The notes beneath the pieces were generated by a model that saw only the letters and a program-made list of their open reading frames with translations, made no database searches and was not told the DNA's origin. The position numbers and the translations under genes were made by a program. 64,000 bases of DNA from an uncultured Adlercreutzia sp. (lineage in GTDB: Bacteria > Actinomycetota > Coriobacteriia > Coriobacteriales > Eggerthellaceae): the NCBI GenBank assembly GCA_910589165.1, contig CAJUSP010000015.1, positions 1-64,000 of the forward strand. The letters are read 5' to 3'. Positions 1-9,390 of this stretch are shown in pieces (within the stretch, counting starts at the first letter, position 1; each line of letters begins with the position of its first letter).

Positions 1-53
1 TGACCGAGGGTCAGAACGGCAAGCTGCAGGCCAGCAACGTGGAGCGTCTCTAA
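1..53 (+). CDS. Cold-shock protein, C-terminal end only
   Basis: Only the last 16 codons are present, ending at TAA 51-53. They read TEGQNGKLQASNVERL, which resembles the conserved last strand of CspA-type single-stranded nucleic-acid-binding proteins (usual pattern VTEG..G.QA.NV). A strong terminator follows 22 bases later. The rest of the gene lies outside the window, so the call rests on this tail alone. Confidence 0.55.
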   Translation, partial: TEGQNGKLQASNVERL

Positions 54-75
54 GCTTTTAGAAACAAACCAAAGC

Positions 76-108
76 AAAGCGGCCCGGGATTCCCGGGCCG
101 CTTTTTTT
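76..108 (+). terminator. Intrinsic terminator after the cold-shock gene
   Basis: A perfect GC-rich hairpin (arms about 76-89 and 91-104, core GGCCCGGGA/TCCCGGGCC) runs into a run of seven T. It ends the cold-shock transcript and separates it from the convergent methyltransferase gene, whose stop codon is at 113-115. Confidence 0.9.
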
Positions 109-112
109 GTAT

Positions 113-1006
113 TTACTTGTCCCAGGCGAGGAAGGCCCAGGTTACGGTGCGGGGCTCGCGCAGGCGCCAGGGGTTCTGCGGCACGCCCTTGCAGTCGGGC
201 TGCCCGGCGTTCTCGTTGGGCACGAGGTTCGCGGCGAGCCATTCCCGCAGCCGACCACGGGCCTGCTCGCGCTCGGCGTCGGTCGCCTGCACGGCCGAGC
301 AGTCGTCGATCATGGCGGAAAGCTTCTCGTAGGCATCTTCGGGGCTTTCGAAGCTATCGTCGCGGGTGCTGTTGATGTAGCGTACCTCGGCCTTGATGCC
401 CTCGCAGGCGAGGATGTTGAACGCGTACAGGTAGTCGCGCCCCAGCACCTGCGGCAGCCCCACGGCGGCGAGGATGCGCTCGTCCACCCGCGGCGAAGAG
501 CCGGTAGCCAGCGTGATGCACACGCGGCGCCGCGCGATATCCGTCAGGCGCATCAGTGACTCGCGCAAATCGGCCGTGGCGATGGAGCGGGAGGCAATGG
601 CGATGTCGGTCATGCCCTCGCGCACCCCGAAGGCCGGCCAGTCGTCTTCCCAGCTCATAAGCTTCGGGAATACCGTGCGCACTCCGGCTGCCTCGAGCCG
701 CGCCTCCATCTGGTCGAGCATGCCCTGGGAGAAGTCGGCCGCCACTACCTTGTGGCCCGCCTCGCCGAGCGGCACGGCCAAAGCGCCGGTGCCGCAGCCC
801 ATGTCGAAGACGGTCTCGCCGGGGCGGATGGCGGCGTATGCCAAGAACGCCTCCACATAGCGGTTGGGCGCGTCTTTGGTGGTGAAGGTGGCCGAGCGCT
901 TGTCCCAGAACGAGGCATCGTCGGCGTGGCGCCGGGCCTTCTGCAGCTCCTTCCACTCCGCATTCCAGTCGGTGGAGGTGAGGGCTGGGGTGAATTCGTC
1001 GGTCAT
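113..1006 (-). CDS. Class I SAM-dependent methyltransferase
   Basis: A 297-residue protein. The SAM-binding motif I is clear (FDMGCGTGALAVPLGEAG, about residues 60-77), followed by an acidic strand (VVAADFS) and a post-motif consistent with the Rossmann-like methyltransferase fold. The ATG at 1006 (MTDEFTPAL...) follows an AAGGAGG-type ribosome site read on the minus strand. Substrate cannot be told from sequence. It stands alone, divergent from thyX. Confidence 0.85.
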   Translation of the reverse strand: MTDEFTPALTSTDWNAEWKELQKARRHADDASFWDKRSATFTTKDAPNRYVEAFLAYAAIRPGETVFDMGCGTGALAVPLGEAGHKVVAADFSQGMLDQMEARLEAAGVRTVFPKLMSWEDDWPAFGVREGMTDIAIASRSIATADLRESLMRLTDIARRRVCITLATGSSPRVDERILAAVGLPQVLGRDYLYAFNILACEGIKAEVRYINSTRDDSFESPEDAYEKLSAMIDDCSAVQATDAEREQARGRLREWLAANLVPNENAGQPDCKGVPQNPWRLREPRTVTWAFLAWDK

Positions 1007-1135
1007 GGCGGCCTCCTTGGCACCCGGGCGGGCGCGGCGATTGTGTTCGTTGTTAGGTTCGCCGAAGCGCCTGGGGCGCTGGCGGGCCGTGCCATTATAC
1101 TTCTTCCAGACGCAAACGAGATTCGAGGAGAGACC

Positions 1136-1822
1136 ATGCAGGTAGAGCTTCTGTACCACACGCCCGACCCCGAGCGCGCCATCGCCACGGCCGCGCGCCT
1201 GTGTTACGCGCCGGTGGGCGCCTCCGAGCTGATGGAGACCATGCCCCCCGAGCGCGTGAAGAGCGTGCTGTCCACCATCATGGGCTCTGGCCACTTCTCC
1301 ACGCTGGAGCATGCGAGCTACACCTTCGCCGTCGACGGAGTCTCCCGCGCGCTCACCCACCAGCTGGTGCGCCACCGCATCGCCAGCTTCAACCAGCAGT
1401 CGCAGCGCTACGTGAAGTTCAAGGGCGACATTCCCATGGTGAAGCCGGAAACGGTGGCCGCTGACGCCGAATGCAGCCGCCTGTTCGACGAGGCCTGCGA
1501 GGCGGTGGCCGAGGCCTACCGCGCGCTCGTGGAAGCGGGCATTCCCGCCGAGGACGCGCGCTACCTGCTGCCCAATGCCTGCGAGACGAAGATCGTCATC
1601 ACCATGAACGTGCGCGAGCTGCTGCACTTCTTCGAGCTGCGCTGCTGCAACCGCGCCCAGTGGGAGATTCGCGAGATGGCGTGGAAGATGCTGGAGCTCG
1701 CGCGGCCCACGGCGCCGTTCATCTTCGCCGACGCCGGCGCGCCGTGCATTCACGGCACCTGCCCCGAGGGCAAGATGACCTGCGGCAACCCCTATCCGAA
1801 AGTCGATCGCTCGACGCTGTAG
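1136..1822 (+). CDS. thyX: Flavin-dependent thymidylate synthase ThyX
   Basis: Makes dTMP from dUMP using methylene-tetrahydrofolate, FAD and NADPH. The protein is 228 residues, the normal length. The diagnostic ThyX motif RHRxxSxxxxSxR is intact at residues 79-91 (RHRIASFNQQSQR), and the FAD/dUMP-binding region around LLPNACETKIVITMNVRELLHFF is well conserved. The start follows GAGGAG. No classical ThyA is visible in the window, consistent with a ThyX-only organism, though that cannot be shown from 64 kb. Located 15 bases upstream of the DUF1385 gene. Confidence 0.97.
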   Translation: MQVELLYHTPDPERAIATAARLCYAPVGASELMETMPPERVKSVLSTIMGSGHFSTLEHASYTFAVDGVSRALTHQLVRHRIASFNQQSQRYVKFKGDIPMVKPETVAADAECSRLFDEACEAVAEAYRALVEAGIPAEDARYLLPNACETKIVITMNVRELLHFFELRCCNRAQWEIREMAWKMLELARPTAPFIFADAGAPCIHGTCPEGKMTCGNPYPKVDRSTL

Positions 1823-1837
1823 CGAGGCAGGTTCCCT

Positions 1838-3106
1838 ATGACCAAGCAGAAAAGCGACCTTTCCCGCGCGTTCTCCGAAGATGGCGCGGTGAAGACCCAC
1901 GTGGGCGGCCAGGCGCTCATCGAGGGCGTCATGATGCGCGGCAAGTACAACTGGGCCGTGGCCGTGCGCGAGCCCAACGGCGCCATCTACGTGGAGGAGC
2001 ACGATCTGAAAAGCGGCCAGGACAAGAACGGCTGGATGTACTGGCCGCTCGTGCGCGGCTGCCGGGCGCTCGTGGAGTCGCTCATGCTGGGGTTCAAGGC
2101 CCTGGAAATTGCCGCCCTGCACGCCTTCGGCGACGAGGAGGGCGAGCAGAAGGCCGCCGCCGAGGCCGATTTCGTGGAAGCCGAGGCCGAGCTCGAGGGT
2201 GCGGCAGCGGTGGCGCTCGACGAGGAGAAGCGCGCGGCGCGGGCCGAGGGCGACGCGCCTGCCCGGGGCGCCGATGCGCCGGCGGCCGACTTCCAGTGGA
2301 AGCGCGACTGCGGCAACTCCGACGAGATGGTGGATGCCCTGGGCGCCCAGCGCACGCTGGATGTGGTGGCGGAGCCCGAGGCCGCGAAGCCTGCGGCCGC
2401 GGCCGACGAAGACGCCTCCGAAGAGGAGTTCGGCCACCGCGAGATGATGATCTCGATGATCGTGGGCCTTGTGCTCGGCGTGGTGTTGTTCATCGTGGCG
2501 CCGGCGGCCATCACGAACCTCATCGTGGGCGAGTACGACGACCATACGCTGGCCTGGAACATCGTGGACGGCCTGCTGCGCGTGGTGGTGTTCGTCTTCT
2601 ACATCTGGCTCATCGGCCGCATGGACGACATCAAGCGCATGTTCATGTACCACGGCGCCGAGCACAAGGCCATCCACTGCTTCGAGCACGGCCTGGAAAT
2701 GACCCCGGAAAACGCCCGCCAGTTCCCGCGCCTGCACGTGCGCTGCGGCACGGCGTTCCTCATCATGGTCATGGTCATCGCCATTCTCGTGTACACCATC
2801 TTCCCGCTGAACGCCATCATCTCCGGCTTCGGCGTGCCCGATGGGCTGCCCAAGCTCGTGCTCGTCATTGTGGCGCGCATCGTGCTTATGCCCGTTATCG
2901 CCGGCATCTCCTACGAGATCACGGTGAAGTGGGCCGGCAGCCACCCGGACAACCCGCTCGTGAAGGTGATCCTGTGGCCCGGCATGCAGATGCAGTACCT
3001 GACCACCCACGAGCCCGACGACGCCCAGATGGAATGCGCCATCGTCGCCATGCAGACGGTCCTCGCCCGCGAGGAAGCAGAAAAAACAAAAGCGGAAGCT
3101 GCCTAA
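1838..3106 (+). CDS. DUF1385 family membrane protein
   Basis: A 422-residue member of DUF1385 (YqhQ-like). The family signature GGQALIEGVMMRG lies at residues 23-35, and the second conserved block YHGAEHKAIHCFEHG sits between membrane segments. About four to five hydrophobic helices occupy the second half; an acidic, alanine-rich insert of about 100 residues separates the N-terminal signature from them. The family often lies near prfA and prmC; here it follows thyX instead. The molecular function is not established. Confidence 0.9.
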   Translation: MTKQKSDLSRAFSEDGAVKTHVGGQALIEGVMMRGKYNWAVAVREPNGAIYVEEHDLKSGQDKNGWMYWPLVRGCRALVESLMLGFKALEIAALHAFGDEEGEQKAAAEADFVEAEAELEGAAAVALDEEKRAARAEGDAPARGADAPAADFQWKRDCGNSDEMVDALGAQRTLDVVAEPEAAKPAAAADEDASEEEFGHREMMISMIVGLVLGVVLFIVAPAAITNLIVGEYDDHTLAWNIVDGLLRVVVFVFYIWLIGRMDDIKRMFMYHGAEHKAIHCFEHGLEMTPENARQFPRLHVRCGTAFLIMVMVIAILVYTIFPLNAIISGFGVPDGLPKLVLVIVARIVLMPVIAGISYEITVKWAGSHPDNPLVKVILWPGMQMQYLTTHEPDDAQMECAIVAMQTVLAREEAEKTKAEAA

Positions 3107-3122
3107 TCCCGCCCTTCCGTAG

Positions 3123-3143
3123 GGCAAGGGCTCTGCCCTTGCC
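3123..3143. terminator. Stem-loop after DUF1385 gene
   Basis: A perfect 9-bp hairpin (GGCAAGGGC / GCCCTTGCC, three-base loop) sits 17 bases after the stop codon. There is no T-run, so it is at best a weak or Rho-assisted terminator or an RNA 3' stabiliser. Confidence 0.4.
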
Positions 3144-3285
3144 GCCTCGGTATCCTCCCGTACTCTGCGCCCCTTCGTCATATTTCCGTCTCTGAGCCGT
3201 TTCCTCAGCGAAACCGCCCTTTGACGCGGCGGCGATAGAATGCAATCGTTACTATTGAACGCGTGTGCGGATAGGGGCGATTGCG

Positions 3286-4017
<732 letters not shown>

Positions 4018-4026
4018 GTGAGGGCC

Positions 4027-4941
4027 ATGGATGCGAGGAACATGACGCGCCGCAGGTTCCTGCGGCTTTCGGGTGGGGCGGCGGCCGCGGTGTTGCTGGG
4101 AGGCGCGGCGCTCTCGCTTTCCGGTTGCGCGCCGGCGGGCGACGTGCTGCGCGTGGGCACGAAGATCGACGTGCCCGGCTTCGGCTTCCAGAACCCCGAG
4201 ACGGGGAATGTGGAGGGGCTCGAGGTGGATGTGGCCCGCGAGTTGGCGGCCCGCATCAAGGGCGATGCGAACGCGCTGGAGCTCGTGGGCGTGAACGTGA
4301 CCACCCGCGGGGCCATGCTCGACAACGGCACGCTGGACGCGACCTTGGCCACCTTCACCATCAACGAGCAGCGCAAGCGCACCTACGACTTCTCGCGCCC
4401 CTACTACATCGACCATATCGGCGTGCTGGTGAAGAAGGACTCAGGGATAACCGACCTGGCAGGGCTCGATGGCAAGACCGTGGGCGTGGCGCTTTCGGCC
4501 ACCACCAAGGACAAGCTGCGCGAGGCGGCCGATGAGATCGGCATCACGCTGAAGTTCGCCGAGTACGCCACCTACCCCGAGATCAAGATCGCGCTCGTAG
4601 CCGGGCGCGTGGACGCGTTCTCCGTGGACAGCTCTATTCTCGTGGGCTACCAGGACGATACCACCTACCTGCTGCCCACCCAGTTCGCGCCCCAGGAATA
4701 CGGCGTGGCCACGAAGAAGGGCAGCCCGCTTTCCGCCCAGGTGGACGACGCCATTGCCGCCATGGAAGAGGACGGCACCCTGACGGCGCTGAAGGAGCGC
4801 TGGGGGCTGTCGCTGGTTACCGAGGCCGACGTGGAGGCCGAGGAGGCCGCTGGCGGCACGGGCCTCGGCGCCGGCGACCCGGCCGACGATGCAGGCGCCG
4901 CCACATCGGAGGGCGCGGCCGCCGAAGGGGGTGCGTCCTGA
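4027..4941 (+). CDS. Extracellular solute-binding lipoprotein, amino-acid transporter
   Basis: A family 3 solute-binding protein of 304 residues that would capture the amino acid outside the membrane. The N-terminus carries a twin-arginine motif (TRRRFLRL, 7-14) and a lipobox LSGC (31-34), so it looks like a Tat-exported lipoprotein. The ligand-binding core (VGTKIDVPGFGF..., FSRPYYIDHIGVLVKK) follows. The last 45 residues are Ala/Gly/Glu-rich. The ATG at 4027 is chosen because AGGTGA at 4016-4021 is spaced correctly; GTG 4018 and ATG 4042 are alternatives. Its stop overlaps the next start (TGATG). Confidence 0.92.
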   Translation: MDARNMTRRRFLRLSGGAAAAVLLGGAALSLSGCAPAGDVLRVGTKIDVPGFGFQNPETGNVEGLEVDVARELAARIKGDANALELVGVNVTTRGAMLDNGTLDATLATFTINEQRKRTYDFSRPYYIDHIGVLVKKDSGITDLAGLDGKTVGVALSATTKDKLREAADEIGITLKFAEYATYPEIKIALVAGRVDAFSVDSSILVGYQDDTTYLLPTQFAPQEYGVATKKGSPLSAQVDDAIAAMEEDGTLTALKERWGLSLVTEADVEAEEAAGGTGLGAGDPADDAGAATSEGAAAEGGAS

Positions 4942-6173
4942 TGGAGGTGTTCGCGCCCTACAAGTGGGAGGCCCTGTTCGAGCGCTGGCCCGAGCTTCTG
5001 GCCGCCTTCGGCACCACCGTGGCCATCTCGGCTCTGGCGCTTGTGATCGCGCTCGTGCTCGGCTTCGTGTTCGGTGTGTTCTCGGTCTCGCGCTTCCGCG
5101 TGCTGCGGGCGCTCACCCGGGTGTACGTGGAGACGGTGCAGAACGTGCCGCTGCTTCTGCAGGTGTTCGTGTTGTACGCGGTGTTCCCGCTCATCGGGCT
5201 TTCCATGACCACGTTCTGGATTGGCGTGCTGGCCATCGGGCTCTACCACGGCGGCTATATGTCGGAAGTGGTGCGCAGCGGCATCGGCTCGGTGCACCGC
5301 GGCCAGTTCGAGGCGGCGAAAAGCCAGGGGTTCTCGCCGGTGCAGACCATGACGCTCATCATCCTGCCCCAGGCCATGCGCATCATCCTGCCGCCTTTGG
5401 CCGTGCAGGCGGCGAATCTGGTGAAGAACACCTCGGTGCTGGCGCTGGTGGCCGGCGGCGAGCTCATGTACTTCTCGAACTCGTTCGCCGGCGACACGAG
5501 CTACTACGGGCCGGCCTATGTGATGGCGGCGCTGCTGTACTTCGTCATCTGCTTCCCGCTGTCGCGCGCCGCTGTGGGGCTCGAGAAGCGTATGGGGGCG
5601 CACCGCCACGTGACCACGGGCGACGCCACGGAGGCGCTCACTACCGACGCCACCGAGGTGACGCCGGGCACCCACGACATCACTGGGCACGCGGCCAGCA
5701 TCGCCCTGGCCGGAGGCGTGACCACCATGGCCCGCGGCACCACCACCTTGGTGCCGGCGCGCCAGGCCGCCTCGCCGCGCCATCCGCACCATACCTGGGC
5801 GGTGGAACTCGCCGTCACCGAAGACGGCGTGGGCCTGGTGGAGGCCTGCGCGCTGGACGACAAGCTGAAGGGCGAGGAGCATCCCATCGACTGGGAGTCC
5901 TTCGCGCCCCCGGCCTTCACCGGCAATCAGGCCGCCGAGATCGCCGACGACATCGGGCTCGAGCTGGCCCAAGACGAAGTGACCGCCGCCGAGCGCCGCC
6001 GCGCCGTGGCCCGCGCCCGCCGCCACGAGCGCGCCGAACGCGGGCGCTCGCACCCGCACCCCGAGGGACGCGGCCTGCGCCTCTCGCGCAAGCTGCACCG
6101 CAAGGAGCCCCGCGGCCGCCGCGACGCCAAGGCACGCAAGCAGCACCGGAAGGGAGGTGGCGACCATGAGTGA
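4941..6173 (+). CDS. Amino-acid ABC transporter permease with long hydrophilic tail
   Basis: Residues 1-217 are a normal His/Glu/Gln-type permease: several membrane helices and the EAA loop EAAKSQGFSPVQTMTLIILP (124-143) that docks on the ATPase. Residues 218-410 are an additional cytoplasmic-looking extension, first Thr/Ala-rich, then highly basic with many Arg and His. Typical permeases of this family end near residue 220. The reading frame stays open to a natural stop at 6171-6173 and overlaps the second permease by eight bases, so this is not an obvious assembly artefact. Confidence 0.9.
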   Translation: MEVFAPYKWEALFERWPELLAAFGTTVAISALALVIALVLGFVFGVFSVSRFRVLRALTRVYVETVQNVPLLLQVFVLYAVFPLIGLSMTTFWIGVLAIGLYHGGYMSEVVRSGIGSVHRGQFEAAKSQGFSPVQTMTLIILPQAMRIILPPLAVQAANLVKNTSVLALVAGGELMYFSNSFAGDTSYYGPAYVMAALLYFVICFPLSRAAVGLEKRMGAHRHVTTGDATEALTTDATEVTPGTHDITGHAASIALAGGVTTMARGTTTLVPARQAASPRHPHHTWAVELAVTEDGVGLVEACALDDKLKGEEHPIDWESFAPPAFTGNQAAEIADDIGLELAQDEVTAAERRRAVARARRHERAERGRSHPHPEGRGLRLSRKLHRKEPRGRRDAKARKQHRKGGGDHE

Positions 6174-6822
6174 CGTGCTTGAGCTGCTCACCTGGACCAA
6201 CATCGTGTTCCTGCTTCAGGGCCTCGGCCTCACGCTGGTCATATCGGCGCTCTCCATCGCCTGCTCGGTGGTGCTGGGTGCGCTCATCTCCATCATGCGC
6301 GGCTCGTCACACAAGGCGCTGCGCGGCATCGCCATCGCCTACGTGGAGCTGTTCAAGAACACGCCGCTTCTGCTGTGGATCATGTTCACGTTCTTCGTGG
6401 CCCAGCTGCCCCCGCTGCCCGCGGCCGTGGTGGCCTTCACCCTGTTCACGGCGGCCTCCGTGGCCGAAATCGTGCGCGGCGGCCTGGCCAGTGTGCCCCG
6501 CGGCCAGTACGAGGCGGCCAAAAGCCAGGGCTTCTCGGCCCCGCAGATGTACCTGTACATCATCATGCCCCAGGCCCTGCGCAACATGGTGCCGGCCCTG
6601 CTGTCGCAGTTCGTAACCACCATCAAGGACACGTCGTACCTGTGGGGCGCCATGGCGCTGCAAGAGCTCATGGGCCGCGGCATGATCCTCATGAACAGCT
6701 ACAACTCCACGGTGCAGATATTCGCCATCTTCGCGCTTCTGGCCCTCATCTACTTCGTCGTCTGCTTCACCCTCTCCCAAATAGTGCGAGCCTACCAGAA
6801 AAAACTAAAAGGCGCGCGATAG
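6166..6822 (+). CDS. Amino-acid ABC transporter permease (second subunit)
   Basis: A 218-residue permease, typical length, with about five hydrophobic helices and the EAA motif EAAKSQGFSAPQMYLYIIMP. The start at ATG 6166 has a strong GGGAGGTG site located inside the end of the previous gene. It would pair with the first permease as a heterodimer. Last gene of the operon; a promoter-like region for the MerR gene follows. Confidence 0.94.
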   Translation: MSDVLELLTWTNIVFLLQGLGLTLVISALSIACSVVLGALISIMRGSSHKALRGIAIAYVELFKNTPLLLWIMFTFFVAQLPPLPAAVVAFTLFTAASVAEIVRGGLASVPRGQYEAAKSQGFSAPQMYLYIIMPQALRNMVPALLSQFVTTIKDTSYLWGAMALQELMGRGMILMNSYNSTVQIFAIFALLALIYFVVCFTLSQIVRAYQKKLKGAR

Positions 6823-6826
6823 GTTC

Positions 6827-6857
6827 TTGACCATGACATGAGGTCCGGGTTTACACT
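6827..6857 (+). promoter_or_regulatory. Candidate promoter of the MerR-type gene
   Basis: TTGACC (6827-6832) and TACACT (6852-6857) are separated by 19 bases, the long spacing typical of promoters that MerR proteins activate by DNA twisting. The short GACC...GGTC dyad (6829-6845) lies in the spacer. It sits 59 bases before the MerR-type start, suggesting autoregulation; not proven by sequence. Confidence 0.4.
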
Positions 6858-6915
6858 CTGAACCGAGAGCGAGCGGGCGGCGCGATGCCCGGGCGAGGCA
6901 AGGAGTTTACCGGCT

Positions 6916-7980
6916 ATGGCGAAGAAGACGAGAACGAGCGGCGAGATTCTGCGGGAGGACTATACCTGGCCCATGACCGTGGGGCAGGTGGCCGATCTTA
7001 CCGGCGTGACCCGCAAGATGCTGCGCGACTACGACAAGCGCGGCCTGCTGTCCGCTGCCCGCACGGGCGAGGATGTGGCGAACAACCGCAAGCTGTACTT
7101 TCCAGAAGACGTCGACCGGCTGAAGCAGATCCGCGTGCTTGTCACCTACGGGTTCGGGCTCGACGAGGTCGCGGTTATCTTAGACAGTGGCATGAGCGTG
7201 GCCGATGCGTTGGGAATGCGCTTGGAAGAGCTGCGGCGCGAGGAGGCGCACATTCGCAACATGATCATGTTCGCGCGTTTCGCGGCGCTCGTGGGCGACG
7301 ACATCTTCGAAACCCTCGCCTTCGGCACGTCCGACATCGACGGGTTCGCCGAGGTCCTGTGCGCTACCGAGCGGTTCCAGGCCTACGTTGCGCGCCAGCG
7401 GGCGCTCACGGTGGAGGAGCAGGACGCGATTTGGGAGGCGTTCTGCGACCTGATCGAGGAGTTCCTGCTGATCTACGACGATCTGTCTATGACGGAGCTC
7501 GAGCGGTTCGTGGAGCGGTTGAGGCTCTGGTTCTGCGAGGCGTACTGCCCGATTGCGGGCCTCGAGCTGCTGCCGCTGTGGACGCTGTTCGTCGACGGAG
7601 CTGATGCGGCCGAGCTTGCCGAGGAGCTGGGCGGGGAGGGGACGGCCGGCTTTCTGCAGGCGACGGTGTTCTTCGTGTGGGCCAAGCAGACGCTCTTCGG
7701 GCTTGCCGCTCTGGCGGGCGACGGCGGGGAAGGGCTCGATGCAGACGCGGCGGTAGATGAGGTCGCCCGCTATCTTTGCGGCCGACTCGGCCTCGTTCTA
7801 GACGGCGACGAGCCGATTCCCTGGGACGAAGAGGATAGGCAAGAGCTTTGCGTGGCTATCCTCGGGTATCTGGAGAAGCTGCTTGAAGACCCGGAGGCGC
7901 TGGAGATCATCGATCCGGCGGGCAAGCTGCCGGCCGGGGAGTCTGGCTGGCTGGCGCGAATGGTGGCGCTGGCGGGCTAG
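6916..7980 (+). CDS. Large MerR-type transcriptional regulator
   Basis: A 354-residue protein. Residues 16-90 form a MerR winged helix-turn-helix (MTVGQVADLTGVTRKMLRDYDKRGLL). The remaining 260 residues are acidic and helical with no motif that I recognise; the usual short MerR dimerisation helix is followed by a much larger sensor-like region. AAGGAG lies about ten bases before the ATG. Its stop overlaps by four bases the stop of the convergent small HTH gene. Possible effector classes cannot be told apart. Confidence 0.8.
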   Translation: MAKKTRTSGEILREDYTWPMTVGQVADLTGVTRKMLRDYDKRGLLSAARTGEDVANNRKLYFPEDVDRLKQIRVLVTYGFGLDEVAVILDSGMSVADALGMRLEELRREEAHIRNMIMFARFAALVGDDIFETLAFGTSDIDGFAEVLCATERFQAYVARQRALTVEEQDAIWEAFCDLIEEFLLIYDDLSMTELERFVERLRLWFCEAYCPIAGLELLPLWTLFVDGADAAELAEELGGEGTAGFLQATVFFVWAKQTLFGLAALAGDGGEGLDADAAVDEVARYLCGRLGLVLDGDEPIPWDEEDRQELCVAILGYLEKLLEDPEALEIIDPAGKLPAGESGWLARMVALAG

Positions 7981-8192
7981 AACGTCAACAGGTCGCGCAC
8001 CGGTGTGTCGAGGGCGTCGGCGATGCGGCCCAAATCGTCCAGCCCGACGCCGACGCGCCCCGTCTCGATGCGCCAGATGTGCGACTTGCTGCTGCCGATC
8101 ATAAGGGCCAGCTGCTGCTGGGAAATCCCCTGCTCATCGCGCCGCGCACGGATAGCGCCGCCCAAAGCCCGTCTTTTCTCCTCGATGTTCAT
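7977..8192 (-). CDS. Small XRE-type helix-turn-helix repressor
   Basis: A 71-residue Cro/CI-like DNA-binding protein (QGISQQQLALMIGSSKSHIWRIETG) consisting of a single HTH domain. ATG 8192 lacks a clear ribosome site; an in-frame TTG at 8222 would add ten residues. It reads away from the adjacent AT-rich block and shares an intergenic region with the gene at 8279. It is a likely local regulator. Confidence 0.8.
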   Translation of the reverse strand: MNIEEKRRALGGAIRARRDEQGISQQQLALMIGSSKSHIWRIETGRVGVGLDDLGRIADALDTPVRDLLTF

Positions 8193-8198
8193 AGCGCA

Positions 8199-8239
8199 AG
8201 CATATGTGCTACCATTACCCAAACGACTTCAAATATGAA
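8199..8239. promoter_or_regulatory. Candidate operator dyads between divergent genes
   Basis: Two dyads lie in the divergent intergenic region: AGCATATGTGCT (8199-8210, symmetric at 10 of 12 positions) and CTTCAAATATGAAG (8226-8239). They are plausible binding sites for the adjacent small HTH protein. No experiment or repeat elsewhere in the window supports this. Confidence 0.3.
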
Positions 8240-8278
8240 GCCTATTAGTTATGAGAGAGTTATAAGCCAGGGGGCAGT

Positions 8279-9136
8279 ATGAAGAAAAAGATTATCGTAG
8301 TTGCCATCATTGTTGCTTTGGTGGCCTGTGTCGCCGCCGGCGTGGGAGGATACTGGTGGTACGAGAATGTGAAGGTTCCGCATGACAATGCGGTTGAACA
8401 GTATGAGCTCCTATCGGATGAAGTCAATGCCATCAATGAAGCCTACGATCAGGTAATAGCGGAGGCTCAGGCTGTTCTCGATGCTGGAGAGAAGCCTCTC
8501 GATGAGGGCAAAATTACCGAACTCCAGGTTGCGATCTCAGCAGCTCGCGATAACAGAAAAGAACTGCCGGCTATTCCGGAGGAGACTGAGGAAATTCTGT
8601 CTGTAATAGATCAGTACGAGGGGAAAGTCGATTACGAGGCTTCGATTTCGGCACTCAATGACGCTCGGAAGGCATTGGAGGACAGCATTACCCAGCAAGA
8701 ACAAATTACAGCTCCTAGTGAGGAGTTCGTCGTGGATCGCCTCGCTCGCCTAGAAGGCATAAGTGGAATCCAGGCGGCTTCCGAAGATCTTGATCCGAAT
8801 GGCCAGCTTGGAAAGGCGGGTGGGTACACCGCCGCAGTGTATTTTGTATCCGACTCGGTGAATCAGAGCGACGTCTACAATGACGGTGAATATGGCTATG
8901 GTGCTGTTGGGCAAGGAACCGACGGAGGCGGCTGTGTGGAAGTGTATGCGACTGAAGAAGATGCCCAGAAGCGGAATGATTACCTGGCGAGCTACGATGG
9001 CACCGTTCTCGCGTCTGGCTCCCACAATGTCTACGGAACGGTTCTGGTGCGCACCTCGGACTTGCTTAAAGCTTCAGAGCAAAAGGAGCTCGAGACGAAA
9101 ATATACGAAAGCCTTATTGCCCTCGATGAGGCGTGA
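8279..9136 (+). CDS. Membrane-anchored protein, unknown function
   Basis: A 285-residue protein with one N-terminal transmembrane segment (residues about 4-24, KKIIVVAIIVALVACVAAGVG), then an acidic helical stretch likely to form a coiled coil (about 30-150), then a compact Gly/Tyr/Val-rich C-terminal domain (about 165-285). The topology suggests a surface domain held outside the membrane. Codon use and base composition are more AT-rich than in the flanking housekeeping genes. I do not recognise the family. Confidence 0.7.
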   Translation: MKKKIIVVAIIVALVACVAAGVGGYWWYENVKVPHDNAVEQYELLSDEVNAINEAYDQVIAEAQAVLDAGEKPLDEGKITELQVAISAARDNRKELPAIPEETEEILSVIDQYEGKVDYEASISALNDARKALEDSITQQEQITAPSEEFVVDRLARLEGISGIQAASEDLDPNGQLGKAGGYTAAVYFVSDSVNQSDVYNDGEYGYGAVGQGTDGGGCVEVYATEEDAQKRNDYLASYDGTVLASGSHNVYGTVLVRTSDLLKASEQKELETKIYESLIALDEA

Positions 9137-9390
9137 TTGATGCTTGCTCGATGAGTGGAGTGGAACTGTGGGGCTTCCTCTCGGAAGACCGATCGCGTGC
9201 AATCAAAGTCTGATATCGATGATGTCCAGCGAACTCGCTGCCAAGATGGCAACTACAACAATAGCAATCACGATAATGACCATGCGAGAAGGCTTCATGT
9301 CACACCAAATCCTATCTGCTCCCACGGATTCTGTCTCTTATGATGCGTTTCATATTACAATACCCGTTAGGTAAATTCGAGGAGGCGAAA

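Noticed and set aside
113..3181. A very long open frame on the minus strand across thyX and the DUF1385 gene
   Set aside because: Only the last 297 codons look like a protein (methyltransferase). The rest is His/Arg/Gly-rich antisense shadow of two well-supported plus-strand genes, as is common in high-GC DNA.
9137..9390. Short open frames between the membrane protein and the DUF4230 gene
   Set aside because: About 250 bases with overlapping short frames in several phases, no ribosome site preceding them; treated as intergenic leader.
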